From positions 1-10,723 of the forward strand of contig JAJYNF010000069.1 of the NCBI GenBank assembly GCA_021786455.1: a DNA stretch of 10,723 bases, written 5' to 3'. The DNA comes from Acidobacteriota bacterium (GTDB lineage Bacteria; Acidobacteriota; Terriglobia; UBA7540). Below, piece by piece: positions 5,018-10,723 of this stretch. The stretch's first letter is position 1. The number at the start of each line of letters is the position of its first letter. The notes under the pieces are model-generated. The model worked only from the letters and a program-made list of their open reading frames with translations. It was not told the DNA's origin and searched no databases. Both the position numbers and the translations under genes were made by a program.

Positions 5018-7705
5018 TCAAAAAACCAGCTTAATCTCCCCTTCGATCGTCCGCGGCGTGACAAAGTGGGTTCCACTGAAGGTGGAGAGGAAATTATACA
5101 ACGCCTCCTTATTCATCAGATTGACGGCAGTCACTCGAAGATTGAGCTTATAGCGGTCTGCGCGGAGGATGTTGTTCATGCCAACGCCCACATTAAAGAG
5201 ATTTCGAGGCGCAATGCGGGGAGGGTTGGTGTCGGGATTAAACGTTCCGGGCACCGGGATGCGAACACGTGTCGCGCCCCACTCAGGATAAGGAAGGCTG
5301 CAGGATGTGATGGGATTGTCCAGCGTGGCAAACTGGCTTCCGCAGAAAAATCCCATGGCGGCTTGCTCGTCGCCATTGAGAGCTAAAGCCGATGCCAGAG
5401 TAGGCACCGAGCCCGCCACCAGGCCGCTCTCGTATTGCCAGGAAAAATCCACCCACGGGTCGCGGCCATAGAAACCATTAAACTGACGGAACTGATACTG
5501 GAAATTGGTGGTCTGCTGGAAATTCTGGTCGTGGTCAATACGGAACACACCCGTATCGAGGGGTGAGTTGAAAATCAAGCCACCGACCTCGGGGCCGAAG
5601 AAGCGAGAGCGGGCGTGGCCGAGCACAGAGTAGGCCGTAAAGCCATGGAAATTGGTGAAATTGAGCTGAATCGCCGCCCCGTCAATTTTCGATTTTCGCC
5701 ATTGAATGGGGAAGGTAAGCGGGGTGTCGAACAGTACGTCGAAATCATAGTCGTCGTGAGTGTATTTCCAGAAGTATCCGGCATCCACCACGAAGTGTCT
5801 GCCGACAGCTTGCTCGAGTCCGACGTTAAACTGATTGCGCCGGCCGGGCACGAGCGGCGCCTGACCAAAAGCGCCAATCCCTGTAGTCGCCAAGCCGCCC
5901 GCGCCGGTCGCGCTCGAAAGCAGCAAATTTTCATAATAAGGAGTGTCGAAGAGACGGGCGTATCCGACCCGAATAACCGTATTGGTGGGCTTGATGTTAT
6001 AAGCAATTCCGATGCGCGGTTCAAGGGCGCTGGCATGGCTCAACCCACGGTAGATGTCCTCGCGTAGGCCGGCATCCACTCGCCACGGGCCGAGGCTGAT
6101 GTTGTCTTCCGCATACATTCCAACTTCCTTGATCGCCGCGTAGCCGTGGAAGTGGAAGAGATGCCCACCTCGAGTGAGATCATAGGGAATTAGCCCTGGG
6201 GCGAGTGAGGGATTGACGGTGAAACCATTCGGCGCGCACTCAGTCGGGCTGGTGATCGTGGGACTCAAAACAGGCGATCCACTTGAAGTCAGGCAGACAG
6301 GGTTAAAAGTTGGATCGGTGAGGCCGAGCGCAAAATTTTCTGTCAACGGACTAACCTGCATTTCCATTCCGGTTCTGATTTCCTGAGCGCCGTGGGAGTA
6401 AGTGAGATCGGCTGTGAAGCCGTAGTGAGCTAGCCGCCGGTCCTGGCTCAGCGTAGCCGGGAGGTCGGAGAAGGGATTGGCGCTCGGATAATACTGAACG
6501 TGGGTGATGCGCATAAAGGGCTGGAAGGCGATCAGCGTCGTGTCGTTGAACAGATGAGTCCATTCCGGCGAAAGGTTAATGGATTTGATTTGTTCGCGTT
6601 GATCCTGGCCCGCCGCGAGTTGAGGGTACGTATTAGGAATTTGGAACCAGGAGCGGCCCATTTCGAGGTCGAGGTGAGCGGTATTGTTAGCGTCGGGTTG
6701 CCAGTCCACGCGGTCGAAAACGCTTTCGTCGTTTCCCTTATCGTGGAACGCCGTGAACTCTGGCGAATCGAGGAAACGGCTGGAACCGTCGCCATTGACG
6801 GCAATGAAGTTCCCCCATTTCTTGCCGCCTTGACCCAGAGTAAAAGCCTCAGACCAAGAGCCAAAAGAGCCGTAGGAACTACTGAAGCTGCCGTGGGGAG
6901 TCCGAAGGCCCAGCCCCGATTTTGTGGTGGCATCGATGATGAGGCTAGTCTTGCCGCCGTACTGAGCCGGGGGAGTGCCCTCAATAACCTGCATGGACTG
7001 CACGGCATCCATCGGAATCTGGTTGGCGAAGATTTTGGCCTGCTGGTCTGTGATCGGCTGACCGTCAACCGAGATCATCGTGTCGGAATGCTCGCCCAAG
7101 GGATGGAAAAACCCGTTGGCATCGGACGCAACACCTGGAACCGCGCTTGAGATAACTTCGCTCATGCCCATGGCAGGGTTCTGGATGGGCAGACGGTCAA
7201 TTAGGGTGTTATTGATATCCGTGTGCTGGATGGGGGTTTTCTCGATCAAGTCGTTGGCCTGCGTGGTAACCGTCACCGTGGTGGCGACGGAAGCGATTTG
7301 GAGCGTAATTTTCAATCGCACCGGAAGGCCGGAGCGGACACTAACGTCCTGCACGGCGGGTTGAAATCCTTTCTGCAGGATGGTCATGTGGTAAGGATTG
7401 AACGGCACGTTTTGGAACTCAAATGCGCCAGTGGCGGTTGTCGAAGTAGAGCGAATGTATCCGGTGACCGGATCCTGAATTTCTACCGTCGCGCCGACAA
7501 CGGCAGCTCCCGAGGGGTCCACAACGGTTCCCTGAATGCTCCCTGAAGTTCCCAATGCTTGACCAAAAAGCAGACTTCCTCCGAGGAAAATTGCTAACAG
7601 GCTGAAAAGGACTTCGCGTTTCATCCCGACACTGGGCCCGGCAAGTTCACGTATCCTCCGAGCGATCATGCAGTACGGCGGAGCGGCAAAAGGTGATGCG
7701 CGCAT
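5018..7705 (-). CDS. Oar-like TonB-dependent outer-membrane protein with carboxypeptidase-regulatory domain
   Basis: Likely an outer-membrane beta-barrel for uptake or surface interaction; the ligand is unknown. Counting from ATG at 7705 (895 aa), a signal peptide begins at M28 (MKREVLFSLLAIFLGG). A carboxypeptidase-regulatory-like domain spans about 55-137 (GTVVDPSGAAVVGATVEI). A plug domain spans about 150-265, including SVDGQPITDQQ and a VIEG...AQYGG segment. The rest is rich in beta-barrel-type aromatic/polar stretches and ends in Phe (EIKLVF), as outer-membrane proteins do. GGAGG (7713-7717) lies 7 bases before ATG 7705. The alternative ATG at 7624 would put the signal peptide at the N-terminus (868 aa) but has no visible ribosome binding site. 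It follows the 125-residue gene by 46 bases, probably in the same operon as the metal RND pump, so a metal-linked ligand is possible but not shown. Confidence 0.93.
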   Translation of the reverse strand: MRASPFAAPPYCMIARRIRELAGPSVGMKREVLFSLLAIFLGGSLLFGQALGTSGSIQGTVVDPSGAAVVGATVEIQDPVTGYIRSTSTTATGAFEFQNVPFNPYHMTILQKGFQPAVQDVSVRSGLPVRLKITLQIASVATTVTVTTQANDLIEKTPIQHTDINNTLIDRLPIQNPAMGMSEVISSAVPGVASDANGFFHPLGEHSDTMISVDGQPITDQQAKIFANQIPMDAVQSMQVIEGTPPAQYGGKTSLIIDATTKSGLGLRTPHGSFSSSYGSFGSWSEAFTLGQGGKKWGNFIAVNGDGSSRFLDSPEFTAFHDKGNDESVFDRVDWQPDANNTAHLDLEMGRSWFQIPNTYPQLAAGQDQREQIKSINLSPEWTHLFNDTTLIAFQPFMRITHVQYYPSANPFSDLPATLSQDRRLAHYGFTADLTYSHGAQEIRTGMEMQVSPLTENFALGLTDPTFNPVCLTSSGSPVLSPTITSPTECAPNGFTVNPSLAPGLIPYDLTRGGHLFHFHGYAAIKEVGMYAEDNISLGPWRVDAGLREDIYRGLSHASALEPRIGIAYNIKPTNTVIRVGYARLFDTPYYENLLLSSATGAGGLATTGIGAFGQAPLVPGRRNQFNVGLEQAVGRHFVVDAGYFWKYTHDDYDFDVLFDTPLTFPIQWRKSKIDGAAIQLNFTNFHGFTAYSVLGHARSRFFGPEVGGLIFNSPLDTGVFRIDHDQNFQQTTNFQYQFRQFNGFYGRDPWVDFSWQYESGLVAGSVPTLASALALNGDEQAAMGFFCGSQFATLDNPITSCSLPYPEWGATRVRIPVPGTFNPDTNPPRIAPRNLFNVGVGMNNILRADRYKLNLRVTAVNLMNKEALYNFLSTFSGTHFVTPRTIEGEIKLVF

Positions 7706-7712
7706 AGGTACA

Positions 7713-7717
7713 CCTCC
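7713..7717 (-). promoter_or_regulatory. Ribosome binding site favouring the upstream start of the receptor gene
   Basis: GGAGG on the minus strand, 7 bases before ATG at 7705, is the best site in this stretch. It argues for the 895-residue form with 27 residues ahead of the signal peptide. No comparable site precedes ATG 7624. Confidence 0.65.
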
Positions 7718-7751
7718 ATAGGGATTTGAATTGGGTTACGCGGAGGAATAT

Positions 7752-8129
7752 CTACGCTTGCGGAGGGGCCCGACCGGAAGGCCGATAGGCAAACAGGATC
7801 GGTGCGGAGAACGCCAAGGAAGTCTGAGCTTCGGCCACCTTGCGCAGTGGCGTCCAGGCGAGCCTCTCGACGGCAGGCCGAACAGATCCCTGGCGGGCTA
7901 AATTGCAAGCCGGGCAGAAAGGTTGCTCCGTGGGCGCGGCCCGGCTTCCGCTCCACGCGGTAGAGACGGGCGATACGAGCCTCCGAAAACGCGGCCCGAG
8001 GACGGTATGGTGCAGCTCAAGAACAAAGAAAATCTGCAACTGCAAGAGGATGGAAATCCAGGCGACGAAGAAGCGAATCAGAGATTCCCTGAAAGGTGAC
8101 CGTAACGGTTTGGGATGGCAATCGCTCAT
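7752..8129 (-). CDS. Small membrane-anchored protein with CPAC motif, possibly metal-related (DUF2946-like layout)
   Basis: 125 residues from ATG 8129. Residues about 17-38 form one hydrophobic segment (LIRFFVAWISILLQLQIFFV), followed by HH (40-41), a basic stretch, then CPAC at 72-75, and a C-terminus ending SGRAPPQA. The start lies 4 bases after the stop of the RND pump gene, which suggests translational coupling; no clear ribosome binding site is present. A TTG start at 8201 (149 aa) is less likely because it overlaps the pump gene and lacks a site too. The layout of one membrane span, histidines and a CxxC resembles small DUF2946-type proteins seen near metal-efflux genes. That family link is from memory and unproven. 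Binding of a metal ion by the His and Cys residues is inference. Confidence 0.6.
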   Translation of the reverse strand: MSDCHPKPLRSPFRESLIRFFVAWISILLQLQIFFVLELHHTVLGPRFRRLVSPVSTAWSGSRAAPTEQPFCPACNLARQGSVRPAVERLAWTPLRKVAEAQTSLAFSAPILFAYRPSGRAPPQA

Positions 8130-8133
8130 TTTG

Positions 8134-10723
8134 TCATACTTGTAGGACGTCGCCGTCACGGGCAACGAGCGTGTAGAGCACGGGGTTAACAAAAAACGCA
8201 AGGAAGAGCGGTGAAATCAGGCCTCCCACAATGACCCGCGCAAACGGCCGCTGGGTGTCGGAGCCGATACCGTACGACATGGCCGCAGGTAAAAGGCCCA
8301 GGCAGGCCACTAATGCGGTCATCATAATGGGGCGGAGGCGGAGCAGGGCCGCCTCATAAGTGGCTTCGCGGATGCCCTTGCCTTCAAGCCGCAATTTATT
8401 GATGTAGGAGTAGAGAACCACTGCCATTTCCGTTCCGACGCCCATCAAGACCAGGAGGCCGATGCCGGACGAGACGCTAAAAGGAGTGTGCGTCAGCTTG
8501 AGCGCCAGGAGCGCTCCCACCGGTTCCGTCATAATAACCCCTAGGGCGACACAAATCGGAAACTTGAAATTGCCGTAAAGGGCGAACAGGATCATGAAAA
8601 TCAGGAGCACGGTGAGCGGGGCAATGATTCTAAGCTGGTGACGCGCGGCAAGGTATTCGCTATATTCGCCGCCCCAAGTCACGCGATAACCGAGAGGGAG
8701 AGAGCGAACAATAGGCGCGATTGCCTGCTGCCCGGCCTTGACCGCGCCTGCCAGGTCGCGCCCCACGATGCTGTACTGAACGCCGATGTAGCGGGAATTG
8801 TTTTCGCGATAAATCAGCGAGGCGCCATTTTCAATGCGAAGGGTCGCCAACTGCTTGAGAGGAATTTGGGCGCCATCGGGAGCTCCGACCAGCAATTCGC
8901 CGATGGCCTGCGGATTGTTGCGAAGCTGAGGCTCCATGCGAACGACCAAATCGAAGAGTTTTTCACCTTGAATGACCTGCGTGGCGGCCTCGCCCCCCAC
9001 CGCTGCCTGGATAACATCCTCAACGTCGGAGACGTTGATGCCGTAGCGGGCGATCTTGCCGCGGTCCACGTGAATGATCAGGCTGGGCTGACCGAGTTCA
9101 CGGACGACGGTGAGTGAAGTGAAACCGCGCACTTTGGAAAGCTTCTGCTTGACCTTGACGGCGGTATCCTGCAGGAGGTTGAGGTTGGTCCCGTAGATTT
9201 TGACGGCGAGGGCGCTTTTGAGGCCGGTTTCCGCTTCGTCCACAGCGTCCTCGGCCGGCTGCGTAAAATTGAAAATGATACCCGGGAACTGGGAGAGTCG
9301 CTGGCGAATGGCCGCGATAAGCTCCTTTTTAGTGCGGATTTTGCCGTCTTTCCAAGTCTTGTCGCTATAGGGACGCAGTCCGACATAAAACTCGTCATTG
9401 TAGAAACCGGTGGGGTCGGTGCCGTCGTCCGGGCGGCCCAACTCCGATGTCACCACGGTCACTTGGGGGTAGGACATGAGGACGTGGCGGATTTGCGGAG
9501 ATATTTTAGAGGCGGCCCGCCAGGAAATTGTGTAGGGCATGGTCGCGCGAACCCACAGCGCTCCCTCATCGAGATGCGGCATGAATTCGGCGCCAATCGT
9601 GGGAATCAGCGCCAGCGATCCGACGAAAATCGCCGCGGCGACCGTGAGCGTAAAAGCGCGATGGTCAAGAGCCCAGTTCAGGTTCCGCGCATACATTCGC
9701 TTGAACCACTCGAAAGGCCGGTTGGTCCGCTCTCGGACGCCATGTTTGAACCAGTAAGAGGTGAGGACAGGAACCAAGGTCAGGGCGAGAATCAGGGCGC
9801 CGACCAGGGCGTACGACATGGTGTCCGCCATGGGGTGGAAGAGCCGGCCCGAAGCTCCACGCAGCGCGTAAATCGGCAAATATCCGGCGATGATGATGGC
9901 AACAGAATAGAAAACCGGACGGTCCACGTCGCGAGCGGCAGCCAGAATCGCTTCGTGCAGGTCGTATTTTTGGCCATGCCGAAGGCCCAGTTCCCGGTAA
10001 ATGTTTTCCATCATCACCACGGTGCCGTCAATCAGAATCCCGAAGTCGATAGCGCCAATGGAGAGCAAGTTGGCTTCGACGCCGCGCAGGTGGAGGAAAA
10101 TAAATGCGAACAGCAAGGCGCCCGGGATGGTGAGGGCGGTGATGATGGCCGCCCGCCAACTGACCAGGAAAAACATCAGGACCAGTAGGACCAGGATCAT
10201 GCCGCGCAGCAGGTTGTTCTCGACCGTCGTGATCGTCAGGCGCACGAGGCCGGTGCGGTCATAAAACGGCCGAATTTTTACATCCTTGGGCAGAACCTCG
10301 GTATTGAGCAGGTGAGTTTCCTGCTCGACTCGCTTCAGGACAACCTGGGTTTTCTCGCCTGTCCGCATCATGATGACGCCTTCGACCGCGTCGTTGTTGT
10401 TCATGAAACCGAATTCGCCGAGGCGTGGCGCGTGTCCGATAACGACCTTTCCAACATCTCGAATGAACACCGGCGCGCCCTTGTGAGTGTCCACCACGAT
10501 ATTTCCAATGTCCTGCCGGTCCCGGATTAACCCGATTCCCCGAACGTAATAGAATTGGCCGCCTTGCGAGTAAAATCCCCCGCCGGTGTTGCCATTGTTG
10601 GCGGCAAGGGCCTGCAGGACTTGCGGAACGGTGATGTGATAGCTGTACAGGCGGGCGGGATCCAGCAGCACCTGATACTGCATGACTGTCCCGCCGAAGC
10701 CTGAATCATCGGCGACTCCGGGA
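8134..10723 (-). CDS. Heavy-metal efflux RND pump (CzcA/CusA family), N-terminus cut by window edge
   Basis: The inner-membrane proton-driven subunit of a tripartite exporter for metal ions. The frame is open to the right edge, giving 862 codons starting PGVADDSGFGGTVMQYQV. This matches the family segment about 150-170 residues from the N-terminus, so the first membrane helix and part of the porter domain are outside. Numbering from M at 10683, the proton-relay helix reads DFGILIDGTVVMMEN (213-227), close to the HME signature DFGxxxDGAxxxxEN of CzcA-type divalent-metal pumps. The second half has a porter domain and further membrane helices typical of RND proteins. Where CusA has its Cu-binding Met (M623, context DMLSTGIKS) this protein has Glu (VDEAETGLKS), so Cu(I)/Ag(I) is unlikely. 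Co, Zn, Ni or Cd is likelier, but the exact ion is not determinable here. It heads the visible operon. A membrane-fusion partner is expected to the right. Confidence 0.95.
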   Translation of the reverse strand, partial: PGVADDSGFGGTVMQYQVLLDPARLYSYHITVPQVLQALAANNGNTGGGFYSQGGQFYYVRGIGLIRDRQDIGNIVVDTHKGAPVFIRDVGKVVIGHAPRLGEFGFMNNNDAVEGVIMMRTGEKTQVVLKRVEQETHLLNTEVLPKDVKIRPFYDRTGLVRLTITTVENNLLRGMILVLLVLMFFLVSWRAAIITALTIPGALLFAFIFLHLRGVEANLLSIGAIDFGILIDGTVVMMENIYRELGLRHGQKYDLHEAILAAARDVDRPVFYSVAIIIAGYLPIYALRGASGRLFHPMADTMSYALVGALILALTLVPVLTSYWFKHGVRERTNRPFEWFKRMYARNLNWALDHRAFTLTVAAAIFVGSLALIPTIGAEFMPHLDEGALWVRATMPYTISWRAASKISPQIRHVLMSYPQVTVVTSELGRPDDGTDPTGFYNDEFYVGLRPYSDKTWKDGKIRTKKELIAAIRQRLSQFPGIIFNFTQPAEDAVDEAETGLKSALAVKIYGTNLNLLQDTAVKVKQKLSKVRGFTSLTVVRELGQPSLIIHVDRGKIARYGINVSDVEDVIQAAVGGEAATQVIQGEKLFDLVVRMEPQLRNNPQAIGELLVGAPDGAQIPLKQLATLRIENGASLIYRENNSRYIGVQYSIVGRDLAGAVKAGQQAIAPIVRSLPLGYRVTWGGEYSEYLAARHQLRIIAPLTVLLIFMILFALYGNFKFPICVALGVIMTEPVGALLALKLTHTPFSVSSGIGLLVLMGVGTEMAVVLYSYINKLRLEGKGIREATYEAALLRLRPIMMTALVACLGLLPAAMSYGIGSDTQRPFARVIVGGLISPLFLAFFVNPVLYTLVARDGDVLQV

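Noticed and set aside
6500..7150. Plus-strand open frame of 216 codons
   Set aside because: Antisense to the Oar-like receptor, which has clear domain content in its own frame.
7666..7956. Minus-strand open frame of 96 codons overlapping the small CPAC gene and the receptor start
   Set aside because: It overlaps two better-supported frames, has no ribosome binding site, and contains no recognisable feature.
9463..10188. Plus-strand open frame of 241 codons
   Set aside because: Antisense to the RND pump, with low-complexity composition typical of a shadow frame.

Overview
The window looks like a chromosomal segment of a moderately GC-rich Gram-negative bacterium, most likely an Acidobacteriota member. 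That guess rests mainly on the Oar-like TonB-dependent outer-membrane protein with an N-terminal carboxypeptidase-regulatory domain, a type strongly expanded in that phylum. It is inference; no phylogenetic marker is present. Every protein gene I can support lies on the minus strand, so the window reads from right to left. The one plus-strand gene is a small RNA.

Right part (10723 to 5018): a probable operon of three genes. First is the 3' five-sixths of a heavy-metal RND pump (CzcA/CusA family), cut by the right edge. Four bases after its stop begins a 125-residue protein with one membrane segment and a CPAC motif. Another 46 bases on, behind a strong ribosome binding site, begins an 895-residue Oar-like outer-membrane receptor. 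The spacing suggests co-expression and a shared envelope role, plausibly metal handling.

Middle (5017 to 3530): a 381-base gap contains a foldback element of about 125 bases with imperfect 35-base inverted repeats (4718-4842), resembling a MITE or REP-like dispersed repeat. After it comes an exported DsbA-like thiol oxidoreductase with a CPMC active site, preceded by two clear tandem copies of a module of about 73 residues.

Left part (3529 to 1): one end of a type II CRISPR-Cas locus. An unbroken frame of 1032 codons, truncated by the left edge, encodes Cas9. The RuvC residues (D12, E510, H751, D754) and HNH residues (H593, N616) are all present, and the size and motif style suggest subtype II-C. 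Directly upstream and divergent lies a strong tracrRNA candidate (about 3141-3293). It has a TTGACA-17-CATTAT promoter, a possible anti-repeat, a nexus-like 7-bp hairpin, two further stem-loops and a textbook rho-independent terminator. Its -10 box overlaps the cas9 TATAAT box and its -35 box overlaps the cas9 ribosome binding site. No CRISPR array, cas1 or cas2 is in the window; they would be expected to the left.

The most interesting point is the tracrRNA candidate. Its anti-repeat can pair with its own nexus segment to form a 15-bp hairpin that cannot coexist with the nexus hairpin, so the free RNA may be self-masked until crRNA pairs.
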